Source: CALMEC01 sp031376485
GTDB taxonomy: Bacteria; Actinomycetota; Thermoleophilia; Miltoncostaeales; Miltoncostaeaceae
Assembly: GCA_031376485.1 (NCBI GenBank)
Contig: JANMDV010000061.1
Location: 1-19,009, forward strand
DNA: 19,009 nt
Direction: 5' to 3'
In this document: one piece after another, positions 1 to 7,931 of the stretch
Numbering within the stretch: position 1 is the stretch's first letter
Layout of the letters: the number at the start of each line of letters is the position of its first letter
Notes under the pieces: model-generated
Seen by the model: the letters and a program-made list of their open reading frames with translations, nothing else
The model's database searches: none
What the model was told of the DNA's origin: nothing
Position numbers and translations under genes: made by a program

Positions 1-963
1 CTCGATCACGCCCTTGAGGACGGCGGTCAGCCACCGTCCCCCGGTGAGGGTTTGGGCAGAGGGGTAGACGTTCGGCGTCCCGACGAGCTCGCCTCCGTGC
101 GCGATCAGCCCGAGGCCGTGGCGGTGATAGGTCAGCGGGGGCGCGGCCGGGTCCAGGAGGCGCCGCCGATGCTCGGCCCAGAATGCGTCCCATTGAGCGC
201 CGCTTTCGAGGTAGCTCATGGGTATCCCGCCGCCGATGTCCAAGAATGCGGGAGCGTGGCCCGCGTCCCGAAGCGCTGCGATGAGTTCGAGCGCCTCCTC
301 GGACGCGTCGATTCGATCCTGCACGCTGTAGCCGTCCAGGTGGAAGTGGATGCCCGTGATCGCCAGGCGCACGGGCATCGTTCGCCTGATCTCGGCGATG
401 CCCATTCCGAATCGCGTTGCCGTGTCGGCGCCGCTGGCGATCCGTGGGGCCAGGCGCATGGCGATCGGCAGGTCGGTGAGTCCCGCCCTCGCGGCGACAG
501 AGTCGTATTCGGCGAGTTCGTCTGCGTTGTCGATCGCGACGGTGATACTCCGCCTCGCGCAGAGCTCGAGCAACGGGCGCGGCTTGATCGCGGCGGTCAC
601 CATCAGCCGGTCGGGACGGGCCCCGCGTGCGAGGGCCTGCTCCAGCTCGGTGATGCCGGCGACATCGACACCGAGCCCGAGTTCGAGCGCACGATCCACC
701 AGCCCAAGCGCCTTGTTGGCCTTGCGCGCGAAGAAGATCTCCAGATCCAGGCCCTCGCGAGTTGCGGCGTCCCGGAGCGCGGCGGCGTTACGCGCCACCG
801 GGTGTTGGGCGATCAGGTTGACCGGCGAGCCCCACCGCTCGACGATCGCTCCGAGGCGGTCTGGGTCACGCGCGAGACGAACCTGCCACGGCTCCAATCG
901 TGCGTCGAGTGGCAGCTCGCCGCGGCATCCCCGTCGCAGATCATCGGTGATCGATGCCGTCAT
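1..963 (-). CDS. PLP-dependent decarboxylase, fold type III (DAP/ornithine decarboxylase-like), 3'-truncated by window edge
   Basis: The first 321 residues are visible; the C-terminal beta domain lies beyond position 1. The alanine-racemase-like barrel is clear: FFARKANK (res 78-84) carries the likely PLP-binding lysine K81, GIHFHLDG (204-211) matches the cofactor-stacking His segment of diaminopimelate decarboxylases, and LDIGGGI (241-247) is the glycine-rich phosphate loop. The family decarboxylates D- or L-amino-acid centres of ornithine, DAP or siderophore intermediates (SbnH, PvsE, AcsE). Its ATG at 963-961 overlaps the TGA of the upstream oxidoreductase gene (ATGA), so translation is probably coupled. 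Its position after an SbnA-like gene suggests a biosynthetic decarboxylase rather than the lysine-pathway LysA, but substrate cannot be read from this part. The EPGR and CESxD substrate motifs are outside the window. Confidence 0.88.
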   Translation of the reverse strand, partial: MTASITDDLRRGCRGELPLDARLEPWQVRLARDPDRLGAIVERWGSPVNLIAQHPVARNAAALRDAATREGLDLEIFFARKANKALGLVDRALELGLGVDVAGITELEQALARGARPDRLMVTAAIKPRPLLELCARRSITVAIDNADELAEYDSVAARAGLTDLPIAMRLAPRIASGADTATRFGMGIAEIRRTMPVRLAITGIHFHLDGYSVQDRIDASEEALELIAALRDAGHAPAFLDIGGGIPMSYLESGAQWDAFWAEHRRRLLDPAAPPLTYHRHGLGLIAHGGELVGTPNVYPSAQTLTGGRWLTAVLKGVIE

Positions 964-2618
964 CGCGGGAGCACAGCGGGCATCGCGATCTCAAGCGGAG
1001 TGTCGCTCCCAGGCGATGGCAGCCGGTGACTCGCGGCGTCGACGGCCGCTCGACCCATTGAGGTGTCGATCACGGCCCGCGCCCACCGATCGAGGTCCGG
1101 ATGCAGACTTCGCGAGAGCGTGTCGTTGCCGATCACCCAGTCCTCTGTCGGCCGACCCGCGCATGCCAGACCGGGGACCCGCCGGCCGTCGGCTCCGAGG
1201 CAGTGTGCACTGTCGTCCACGCGGATCCCGCGGCGGCCCTGCAGCGTCAGCACGCCCGCGCGGATCAAGGCGCCGAGCGGACCGGGATCGCCGGAATCGG
1301 CGCCGGGTCTCGGAAGGACCGCATCGACCAGGCCGTCGATCCTCGACGCAGGCGCCGTGCCGGTGCGGTCCAGGCAAAGGATCCCGGCGTCTGAGAGCGC
1401 GACAAGCTTCGCTGCGTTCAGCGGTGGCGGTCCGAACGCGATGCGCTCCATCGAAGTGGCGATCCGCCGGTAACTCGGGTATTCACTGTCGCTGAGGCCC
1501 CCATGGCCGAGACGCTCCACCACCGCCGGGTAGGCGCGCCGCCACGCCTCGCCGAGGCATGCTTCGCGGTCCGGCGGCGCCCATCCATACGCGATCGCAA
1601 TCGATCGCTCGATCATGACGCGGACGTCCGCGGTTGGCGCAGGCATATGGGCTCCAGACAATCGCGCGATCTCATCGCCGAGCTGACCGACCAGGGGCAT
1701 CAGGTCGGCCTCGACCGAGAAGTCGGCCGGGAGCGCGAGAATCCGCACGCGAGTGCGCGCCATCGCTTGCTCGACCGCGTCGCTGTCACGGAATCGGTCC
1801 GGCGGCTGCTTGGCCGACATCGGCAGCCCGCTCCGCGAGAACGGGATGATCGCGCGCGGCTCGCGGCCGCTCGGCACGTATCGCAGCGTGGCCAGGGGGG
1901 CCGGTGTGAACGCGCCGCCGCGACCCTCGGTCAGCGCCAACGTTGCGTCGATGAAGCTGAGCGCGAGTCCCCGGATGGCGACGACCGTTCCGGGCGCCAA
2001 GGGCCGATCGTGCATCAGCGCGTCGACGGGGAACGCCGCGAGGCATGGGACGGTGCGCCCCGTGACCGGTGGCGGCGCTGGGGCGCTCCAGCGATGCCCC
2101 GTGCAGAAGATGACCTCGTCGAACCGCTCCCACCGGCTCGCGCCAGACGCGAGAAGCCAGCCGTCTGCGACCCGCTCGACCCGTCGCACCCGCTCGGACA
2201 CGAGCTTCACGTCGACTCGTTGCGATCGATACGCGAGCATCTTTGCGAGGAACCATTCGAGATATCGCCCGACCTGAGCGCGAGGTGGAGAGTCATCGTC
2301 GCTGCCTGGCGTCGAGTGCCGGGCACGCCAATCGACGAAGTTGAGCCGTTCTCGACCGGGGACAAAGGTGGTGTCGTGCGGCCACGCGTCGAGCTGCGAG
2401 GCGGCGAAGTTCATTCGTAGGAACGGCGGTTGCGACGGGCTGTAGTTGGGGCCGCATCCGGGTGTTCCGGATTCGTAGGCGGTCACGCGTATTGGTTTCG
2501 GGGACGCGGCAACGATGGGCCTGTCCGTGCGGTGGGCGTGTTCGAGCAGGCGCTCGAGCGCGTACGTGCCCTTGGGCCCGAATCCGACGATGGCGACCTC
2601 CAGCGCCCCGTCGGTCAT
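960..2618 (-). CDS. FAD/NAD(P)-binding oxidoreductase-like protein (FAD-NAD(P)-binding family)
   Basis: 552 residues. An N-terminal Rossmann dinucleotide motif VGFGPKG (res 11-17) follows a short beta strand, as in the FAD-NAD(P)-binding family (NAD_binding_9 type). ESGTPGCGPNYS (49-60), an R-x-x-GRYL segment (about 113-120) and the VIFCTGH motif (169-175) are further family hallmarks. No signal peptide or membrane span is seen, so it should be cytoplasmic. Members of this family are poorly characterised and often sit in amino-acid or natural-product gene clusters. Here it overlaps the stop of the SbnA-like gene by ATGA at 2615-2618 and the start of the decarboxylase by ATGA at 960-963, so the three are almost certainly one translationally coupled unit. 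An oxidative step on the SbnA product is an inference; sequence alone does not show the substrate. Confidence 0.85.
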   Translation of the reverse strand: MTDGALEVAIVGFGPKGTYALERLLEHAHRTDRPIVAASPKPIRVTAYESGTPGCGPNYSPSQPPFLRMNFAASQLDAWPHDTTFVPGRERLNFVDWRARHSTPGSDDDSPPRAQVGRYLEWFLAKMLAYRSQRVDVKLVSERVRRVERVADGWLLASGASRWERFDEVIFCTGHRWSAPAPPPVTGRTVPCLAAFPVDALMHDRPLAPGTVVAIRGLALSFIDATLALTEGRGGAFTPAPLATLRYVPSGREPRAIIPFSRSGLPMSAKQPPDRFRDSDAVEQAMARTRVRILALPADFSVEADLMPLVGQLGDEIARLSGAHMPAPTADVRVMIERSIAIAYGWAPPDREACLGEAWRRAYPAVVERLGHGGLSDSEYPSYRRIATSMERIAFGPPPLNAAKLVALSDAGILCLDRTGTAPASRIDGLVDAVLPRPGADSGDPGPLGALIRAGVLTLQGRRGIRVDDSAHCLGADGRRVPGLACAGRPTEDWVIGNDTLSRSLHPDLDRWARAVIDTSMGRAAVDAASHRLPSPGSDTPLEIAMPAVLPR

Positions 2619-3811
2619 GGGCCCCGCCGTGGATCGACCACAGAGGCGGGTGCCCTCGACGACCCGTCGCCGCAGGCCATGGGAACCCCCGACCCGGGTC
2701 TGGTGTGTACCGACGGGCTGCCGGCGGCGTTCCGACCCTCGATCGCGGGTGGCTTCGTCCGTCCGATCGTGACGAGCTCGTCGAGTTGTCCGGGTGGACA
2801 GTCGAGCTCACGCGCGACCCAGTCGTCGTCATAGACGGTCCCGAGATAGCCCGCTCCGTTGTCAGCCAGGATTGCTGCGCAGACGGAACCTGCCGGCAGC
2901 GTCGTCGCGGTCTGCTCGATCGCGAGCATGACGCCGCCCGACGATGCGCCGGCCACGATCGCTTCCCGTCGCGCCAGCCTCCGACATCCCACGACACAGT
3001 CAAGGTCGCTGACACGCACCAGGAGGTCTGGCTTGAGATCCTCGGCGAGGCGAGGTTGGACCCCGGCGCCCATTCCCGGCAGCTTGCGCTCGCGCGCGCG
3101 GCCCCCGAAAAGCACGCTGCCGAACGCGTCGACGGCGACGACGCGTGTGTGGCGGCGATTCTCGGTGATGTAGGCAAGGCAACCGCCGAGGGTGCCGGTC
3201 GTCCCCGCCGCGACGAACAGGTAGTCGAGAGTCCCTTCCAGGGCCTCGTCGATCTCCCGCATCGTCCCGACCTGGTGAGACTCAGGATTGGCGGGATTCG
3301 AGTATTGATCCGGTCGAAACCAATGAGGGTGCTCGTCGAGCAGGCGCCGGACGAGATGGAGCCGCGCGGTGAGCAGGTCGCCGGTCTCCCGATCGGGCTC
3401 GCTGACGACGTGTACCTGTGCGCCCAGTGCGCGCATCGTCGCGACGCTCAACTCGTTCGTCCGCGAGTCGACGATGCAGACGAAGCGCAGGTCTCGGTAA
3501 CAGCAGGCTCTGGCGAGTCCGATCCCCATGTTGCCGGACGTGGATTCGACAACGGTATCGCCTGCCACGAGTTGACCCGACGCGATCGCCGCATCGATCA
3601 TTCGCACGGCAGGGCGATCCTTGGCGCTGCCGCCCGGATTGGCGGACTCAAGTTTGGCCCACAACTGCACGGGGGCATCTGGAAGGTAGCGCTCGAGCCG
3701 AACGAGCGGTGTGTTGCCGATTGTCGTAAGGACACCCGCGATGCGCACACCACGCGATGCGGTTCGATCAGGCTCAAGCAGGCCGGGCCTGGACTGGGAG
3801 CGGTACCGCAT
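2615..3811 (-). CDS. sbnA-like: SbnA-like PLP synthase, N-(2-amino-2-carboxyethyl)-L-glutamate synthase family (2,3-diaminopropionate biosynthesis)
   Basis: Cysteine-synthase fold (fold type II PLP enzyme). Numbered from an upstream TTG at 3847, NPGGSAKDRPA (res 70-80) contains the Schiff-base lysine K76, ESTSGNMGI (101-109) is the substrate loop, and AAGTTGTLGG (213-222) the phosphate loop. A stretch like VVAVDAFGSVLFGG followed by KLPGMGAG and YLGTVYDDDW resembles Staphylococcus aureus SbnA rather than CysK/CysM. SbnA joins O-phospho-L-serine and L-glutamate to give ACEGA, which SbnB oxidises to L-2,3-diaminopropionate. I prefer the ATG at 3811 because GGGAAAG lies 8 nt upstream; the TTG at 3847 has no visible ribosome site and would add 12 residues. 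A ~40-residue Gly/Pro/Ser-rich tail extends past the conserved fold. The gene lies 45 nt after the CoA-transferase stop and overlaps the next gene by ATGA. Confidence 0.85.
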   Translation of the reverse strand: MRYRSQSRPGLLEPDRTASRGVRIAGVLTTIGNTPLVRLERYLPDAPVQLWAKLESANPGGSAKDRPAVRMIDAAIASGQLVAGDTVVESTSGNMGIGLARACCYRDLRFVCIVDSRTNELSVATMRALGAQVHVVSEPDRETGDLLTARLHLVRRLLDEHPHWFRPDQYSNPANPESHQVGTMREIDEALEGTLDYLFVAAGTTGTLGGCLAYITENRRHTRVVAVDAFGSVLFGGRARERKLPGMGAGVQPRLAEDLKPDLLVRVSDLDCVVGCRRLARREAIVAGASSGGVMLAIEQTATTLPAGSVCAAILADNGAGYLGTVYDDDWVARELDCPPGQLDELVTIGRTKPPAIEGRNAAGSPSVHTRPGSGVPMACGDGSSRAPASVVDPRRGP

Positions 3812-3856
3812 GGACGGGTCTTTCCCGAGCACGGGCGTGGCAAACAAGAGGAGCCG

Positions 3857-5047
3857 TCAGGCTCGCGTCACGATGACTCCATCGTTCGCCAGCTTCGCGA
3901 TCTCATCCGGGCTGTGACCGAGCTCCTCGAGAACCCCCTGTGTATCGGCTCCCAGGTGGCGGCCTGCGAACCTGACCGCCCCCGGCGTGCGCGACAGGCG
4001 CACCGCGGGCGCCATCATCGTCACGCGTCCCAGCTCCGGGTCCGTGATCTCGGTCAGCATCTCCATCGCCTGCACCTGCGGATCGTCGAACAGCTCGTCA
4101 CGTTCGCGCACCGGCCCGCACGGGACGCCGGCGGCGTCGAACACCTCCATCCAGTGCCCGGTCGGTGCGGTGCGCAGTCGCGGGGCGAACAGTCCGACCA
4201 TCTCCTCGTTTCGTTCCACGCGGTCGGCGCGCGATCGGAACCGTTCCTCCTCCAAGAGGCCCGGCATGCCGAGCGCCGCGCAGAAGCGATGAGCGAGCCG
4301 CTCGGCGTAGGCGGCGATGGCGATCCAACCGTCCCCGGTCTCGTACACCCGGTAGAACGCGCGGGGGAACGCGATCACCTGGGGCGGCTGGTCGCGTAAC
4401 CGCACCAACGAGTGCGCGTTGAGCGCCACCGCCATTCCCAACAACGACAGCTCCACACGCTGCCCGCGCCCCGAGCGTTCACGTTCGAGCAGCGCCGCCA
4501 GGATGCCCGTGCAGGCCAGAAGCGGCAGCCCGGTGTCGTTGATCGGGATCGGACTGGCGCGCGGTGGGTCCTCGGGCGTCGCGCCCCCCGGCGGCATGAA
4601 CCCGCCGATCGCCTCCGTGACGATGTCATAGCCACGATGTTCGCGCTTGGGCCCGCCGTCGCCGTACGCGGAGATCTGGCAGTAGACCAAACGACCGTTG
4701 ATGGCCTCGCACGTCGGCCAGTCGATGCCAAGCCGCTCGGGCGTGCCCGGTCGCAGGTTGGTGACGAGCACATCGGCCCGCCGCACAAGGTCGTGTGCGA
4801 TGTCTTGCCCGTCCGCGGTGGTCAGATCGATGCAGACGGCGCGCTTATTGCGGTTGGTCTGCAGGTGATGGCGGCTTCGTCCGGGGTGCCCCGGCACGAT
4901 CTCGTGCAAGCGCCATTCGTCGCCGGAAGGGCGTTCGATCTTGATGACTTCTGCACCGAGGTCACCCAGATGCATACCCGTCAGCGGCCCCGCAAGGTTG
5001 TGCGAGACGTCGAGCACCCGAATTCCGGTCAGCGGTCCCCCGTCCAC
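3857..5047 (-). CDS. Class III CoA-transferase (CaiB/BaiF family)
   Basis: 396 residues, the normal length for formyl-CoA/carnitine-type CoA-transferases. The N-terminus GIRVLDVSHNLAGP and GDLGAEVIKIERP (about 28-40) are classic family III signatures, and PINDTGLP (168-175) places the likely catalytic aspartate at D171, matching D169 of Frc. NRNKRAVCIDL (65-75) and CQISAYGDGGP (123-133) also fit. The enzyme moves CoA between carboxylic acids through a glutamyl/aspartyl thioester route; the acid used here is not evident. The GTG start gives the usual family N-terminus. It is first in the minus-strand operon, and a TAACGT box 7 nt before the GTG suggests a leaderless transcript. Its tie to the diaminopropionate-type genes downstream is by position only. 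Confidence 0.9.
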   Translation of the reverse strand: MDGGPLTGIRVLDVSHNLAGPLTGMHLGDLGAEVIKIERPSGDEWRLHEIVPGHPGRSRHHLQTNRNKRAVCIDLTTADGQDIAHDLVRRADVLVTNLRPGTPERLGIDWPTCEAINGRLVYCQISAYGDGGPKREHRGYDIVTEAIGGFMPPGGATPEDPPRASPIPINDTGLPLLACTGILAALLERERSGRGQRVELSLLGMAVALNAHSLVRLRDQPPQVIAFPRAFYRVYETGDGWIAIAAYAERLAHRFCAALGMPGLLEEERFRSRADRVERNEEMVGLFAPRLRTAPTGHWMEVFDAAGVPCGPVRERDELFDDPQVQAMEMLTEITDPELGRVTMMAPAVRLSRTPGAVRFAGRHLGADTQGVLEELGHSPDEIAKLANDGVIVTRA

Positions 5048-5157
5048 TCGCGGGACGTTACTCGACGTCGTGGCAGACGCGAGTCAGGGGCCGGGGTGCC
5101 GCGTGCGTTCGGCCCGCCGCGTTTCTGCGCCGCCGACCGGATCGCTACCGTGTCAAT
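5048..5157. promoter_or_regulatory. Divergent promoter region, both starts probably leaderless
   Basis: The 110 bases separate the minus-strand CoA-transferase operon (GTG at 5047-5045) from the plus-strand propeller gene (GTG at 5158). On the minus strand ACGTTA at 5055-5060 reads TAACGT, 7 nt before the GTG. On the plus strand TACCGT at 5146-5151 sits 6 nt before its GTG. Both fit the actinobacterial TANNNT -10 box, and neither start has a ribosome site, so both transcripts likely begin at or next to the start codon. The -35 regions are weak. Confidence 0.5.
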
Positions 5158-6960
5158 GTGCGGTGGACGATCTCAGTGGTGGGCGCCATCGTCGTGGCCG
5201 TCATCGCTCCCAACCTGGCGTTCGGCGTCGTCGCCGATCCCCAGATCGTGAGCCTGACGACCACCGGTCTCAACCGGAGCGGAGTCGCGGTCGGGAGCGC
5301 CGCCTCGGCCGATGGACGGTGGATCGCGTTCACCTCGACCGACGACCTGACTGGCGCATCGGCCGCCGGGGTTCCGCAGATCTACGTTCGCGACAGGGTC
5401 GGTGGGACGACCGCCCTGGCCTCTGCAAACACGAACGGCATCGCCGCCGCCGCCCCCGGGGTCGACGACCCGACCGACCAGCGCGCCTATGCCATTTCGG
5501 GCGATGGGCACTTCATCGTGTTTGCGTCCCAGGCGGCCAACCTTGTGGCCGGCGACCCGGACGGAACGGATCGCGACGTGTTTCGCAAGGACCTGCGTAC
5601 CGGTGCGATCACGACCGTTTCGCGCGCCCCAGACGGTTCCGCCGCCAACGCCCCGGTCGGAGGCGACCCGGACATCTCGTTCGACGGCTCCCGGGTCGTC
5701 TTCGAGAGCGGCTTTGCCACCAATCTCTGGTCGGGTGACGTCGGTCTTGGCAGCGACATCGTGGTCAGCGATCTCGTCGCCAGGACCACCCACCTGGCCA
5801 GCGCCGCCCCCTCGGGGGGCGCTCTGACGGGCACCATCCGGCGGCCCGTGATCAGCGCGGACGGCCGCGTCGTCGCTTTCGAGGACGACGGCGCAGTCAT
5901 CGTTCGCGACGTGGGTGCGGCCACCACCGCAGTTGTGGCGCCGACGGGTACGTTGCCGGACCTGTCGGGCGATGGGCGCGTGCTGGTGTTCCAGAGCGGC
6001 CCGGCGATCATGCGCCACGATCGCCTTGGGACCGCGTTCACTGTGAGCGCTGACGGCGCCGCCCCCGTTGTGTCCGCCGACGGCAACCGCGTGGCGTTCC
6101 AGGAGACGACGGTCCCGATCGCCGGCGACGCCAACGGCGTCGCGGACGTGTACGCACGCAGGCTCACCGATCCGATCGAGCGCGTCAGCGAGCGCGCCGA
6201 CGGCACGGCGGTCTCGCGCCTCTCCGATCGTCCTGCGATCAGCGCCGACGGCGGCACGGTGGCGTTTGCCTTGGGCGACGGCAGTCCCAGCCAATCGTTG
6301 AGCTCAGGCGACACGGATGGCGCCACCGACGTGCTCGCCGCCACCCTTCCGGCCACCGACACGGTCGGCCCTGCGATGGGGGTGCTCAGCCCGGCGGACG
6401 GATTGTCCGTGACCACGGCGGCGGTCGGGGTGAGTGGCGTGGTCGCAGACCCCTCCGGCGTCGTGTCGGTGACCGTCAACGGCTTCGCCGCGGTGCTCAG
6501 CCCGACCAACGCCTTCGGCGTGGAGATCCCACTCGCGGTCGGCGTGACGCCCGTTACCGTCCGAGCGCTTGACGGCGCGGGCCATGTCAGCGAGCAACGT
6601 CTGACGGTCACGCGCAGCTTGGCGCAGGCGACACTGGCCGCGACCAAGGCCCGGGCGCGCCTTATCCGTGTGTTTCGGGCGGGTCGAACCACGCGCGCGC
6701 GGTTCGTGCTCGATGACGGCGCCCGCCGCGTCGTGATGCGGTTGTGGCGGCGCGTCAGCCGGGTGGGGCAGGCGCCCATTTGGGCTCCAGCGAACCGAGC
6801 CAAGGCTGTCACCGTCGTTGCCGGCCTGCGTACTGCGATCGTCAGCACCCGGCCGCTCAAGCCGGGCGTCTACCAGGTGCGCGTCACGGTGGTCTCGGCC
6901 GGCGGGGCTGCGGTGGGCGTGATGCGCCACGTCGTGGCGCGCCGCGCGCAACGTCGCTGA
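5158..6960 (+). CDS. Secreted beta-propeller (PD40/TolB-like repeat) protein with Ig-like and C-terminal beta modules
   Basis: 600 residues. A signal peptide covers roughly res 1-23 (hydrophobic core, likely cleavage after AFG). Seven repeats of the form S-x-DG-x-x-[IV]-[AV]-F follow at about 48-59, 112-123, 172-183, 231-241, 269-279, 303-314 and 359-370, which suggests a seven-bladed propeller of the PD40/TolB type. Residues ~402-487 (SPADGLSVTTAAVGVSG..., ending in TVTRS) look like a bacterial Ig-like domain. The last ~110 residues, with KPGVYQVRVTV, form a beta-rich module with many Arg/Val, similar in style to the end of the peroxidase at the right edge. No anchor or catalytic motif is seen. 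Function is unknown; binding to surface polymers or peptides is only a guess. The start is the GTG placed after a TACCGT box. Confidence 0.88.
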   Translation: MRWTISVVGAIVVAVIAPNLAFGVVADPQIVSLTTTGLNRSGVAVGSAASADGRWIAFTSTDDLTGASAAGVPQIYVRDRVGGTTALASANTNGIAAAAPGVDDPTDQRAYAISGDGHFIVFASQAANLVAGDPDGTDRDVFRKDLRTGAITTVSRAPDGSAANAPVGGDPDISFDGSRVVFESGFATNLWSGDVGLGSDIVVSDLVARTTHLASAAPSGGALTGTIRRPVISADGRVVAFEDDGAVIVRDVGAATTAVVAPTGTLPDLSGDGRVLVFQSGPAIMRHDRLGTAFTVSADGAAPVVSADGNRVAFQETTVPIAGDANGVADVYARRLTDPIERVSERADGTAVSRLSDRPAISADGGTVAFALGDGSPSQSLSSGDTDGATDVLAATLPATDTVGPAMGVLSPADGLSVTTAAVGVSGVVADPSGVVSVTVNGFAAVLSPTNAFGVEIPLAVGVTPVTVRALDGAGHVSEQRLTVTRSLAQATLAATKARARLIRVFRAGRTTRARFVLDDGARRVVMRLWRRVSRVGQAPIWAPANRAKAVTVVAGLRTAIVSTRPLKPGVYQVRVTVVSAGGAAVGVMRHVVARRAQRR

Positions 6961-6997
6961 TATCGTCCCTGGCTGGGTCACCCCGAAAGGATGCGCG
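6961..6997 (+). promoter_or_regulatory. Short leader of pspA with possible -10 box and ribosome site
   Basis: TATCGT at 6961-6966 directly follows the stop of the propeller gene and fits a TANNNT -10 box. AAAGGA at 6986-6991 is a good ribosome site 6 nt before the ATG at 6998. This decides the start against the out-of-frame ATG at 6991. Confidence 0.4.
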
Positions 6998-7741
6998 ATG
7001 GGTTTGATGAAGCGGTTCCTCATGATCTTCAAAGCGAAGTTCAGCAAGATGCTCGACAACGCCGAAGATCCCAACGAGACGCTGGACTACTCGTACGAGA
7101 AGCAGCTGGAGCTTTTGCAGCAGGTGCGCCGTGGTGTCGCCGACGTGGCGACCTCCAAGAAGCGCGTGGAGCTGCAGGCGCAGAAGCTCGAGGCGAGCGT
7201 CGCGAAACTGGACGGGCAGGCGCGCCAGGCTCTGCAGGCCGGGCGGGAGGATCTGGCTCGCGTCGCGCTCGAACGCAAGAAGGGCGTGCAGGCGCAGTTG
7301 CAGAGCCTCGACACGCAGCGCCAGCAGCTTGAGGGTGAGCAGGCCAAGTTGCAGACTTCGGAGCAACGCCTGACCGCCAAGGTCGAATCGTTTCGCACGC
7401 AGAAGGAGACGATCAAGGCCCAGTACACGGCTGCCGAGGCCCAGGTCAAGATCAGCGAGGCGTTCAGCGGTATCTCCGAGGAGATGGCCGACGTCGGGCT
7501 CGCGCTGCAGCGCGCTGAGGACAAGACCGAACAGATGCGTGCCCGGGCGGGCGCGCTGGACGAGCTGCTCGAGTCGGGTGCCCTCGAGGACATGACGCAG
7601 ACCGGCGACGCGATCGACCGTGAGCTGTCCCAGGTCTCGGCCGAGTCCGAAATCAACGCGGAACTCGAGGCGCTGAAGCGCGAACTTGGAACAGGTGCGG
7701 CACCGGCCGAGGGCACGGCCATCGAAGGCGGACAGCCGTAG
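6998..7741 (+). CDS. pspA: PspA/IM30 family membrane-stress protein
   Basis: 247 residues, close to the usual ~220-260. The N-terminus MGLMKRFLMIFKAKF is the amphipathic membrane-binding helix of PspA/IM30, followed by LDNAEDPNETLDYSYEKQ, the family's hallmark. Res ~25-155 are long heptad-rich coiled coil with many Gln/Lys/Glu, and the rest is helical and acidic. These proteins coat the inner face of the cytoplasmic membrane and assemble into ESCRT-III-like rods that protect it under stress. The ATG at 6998 is chosen because AAAGGA lies 6 nt upstream; a TATCGT box at 6961-6966 may be its promoter. The 5' arm of a structured repeat element begins right at its stop codon. Confidence 0.93.
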   Translation: MGLMKRFLMIFKAKFSKMLDNAEDPNETLDYSYEKQLELLQQVRRGVADVATSKKRVELQAQKLEASVAKLDGQARQALQAGREDLARVALERKKGVQAQLQSLDTQRQQLEGEQAKLQTSEQRLTAKVESFRTQKETIKAQYTAAEAQVKISEAFSGISEEMADVGLALQRAEDKTEQMRARAGALDELLESGALEDMTQTGDAIDRELSQVSAESEINAELEALKRELGTGAAPAEGTAIEGGQP

Positions 7742-7900
7742 GGGCCTGGGTCATGAAAACTCCCTTGCCGGACGGCGGGCGAAAACCGAGCAGTTCGGTG
7801 CTGGCGAGCCTCGCCGCTACTGGTGGGAGCAGCGATCTCGCCAGTGCCGGAGTGCGAGGTTTGCAGCCGCCGAACGGTGAGGGAGTCATGACACGGGCCC
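7741..7900 (+). repeat. Dispersed structured intergenic element, copy 1 (RNA- or ssDNA-folding)
   Basis: One of two related elements in this window. Arms: GGGCC (7742-7746) with GGCCC (7896-7900), GTCATG (7750-7755) with CATGAC (7887-7892), and ACTCCCT (7759-7765) with AGGGAGT (7880-7886), with a 3-nt 5' bulge (7756-7758). Inside: hairpin ACCGA/TCGGT (7785-7789/7795-7799), an 8-bp helix CTGGCGAG/CTCGCCAG (7801-7808/7837-7844) closing the conserved loop with CTACTGGTGG, and hairpin GTTT/GAAC (7859-7862/7872-7875) whose loop CCGCC (7867-7871) can pair with GGCGG (7774-7778) as a pseudoknot. It starts at the pspA stop and ends about 30 nt before the deaminase start, so a 5' regulatory role for that gene is possible. 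The second copy does not precede a gene. Confidence 0.75.
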
Positions 7901-7931
7901 GAAAACCGGCGCGATTGACGTCCGGCCGACG

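Noticed and set aside
52..1029. Long plus-strand open frame over the left end
   Set aside because: It is antisense to the PLP decarboxylase, whose minus-strand frame shows the catalytic lysine, HFHLDG and GGG motifs; the plus-strand translation has no recognisable domain.
2462..4399. 645-codon plus-strand open frame
   Set aside because: It runs antisense across the end of the flavoprotein gene, the SbnA-like gene and the CoA-transferase, all with clear family motifs. Long antisense frames are expected at this GC content.
5151..5156. Perfect TTGACA on the minus strand upstream of the CoA-transferase
   Set aside because: There is no -10 box at a 16-18-base distance; the TAACGT at 5055-5060 is too far away to pair with it.
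7741..7900. MITE or insertion-sequence end
   Set aside because: The terminal arms differ in sequence between the two copies and are conserved only as complementarity; a MITE family would share its inverted-repeat sequences. No target duplication is evident.
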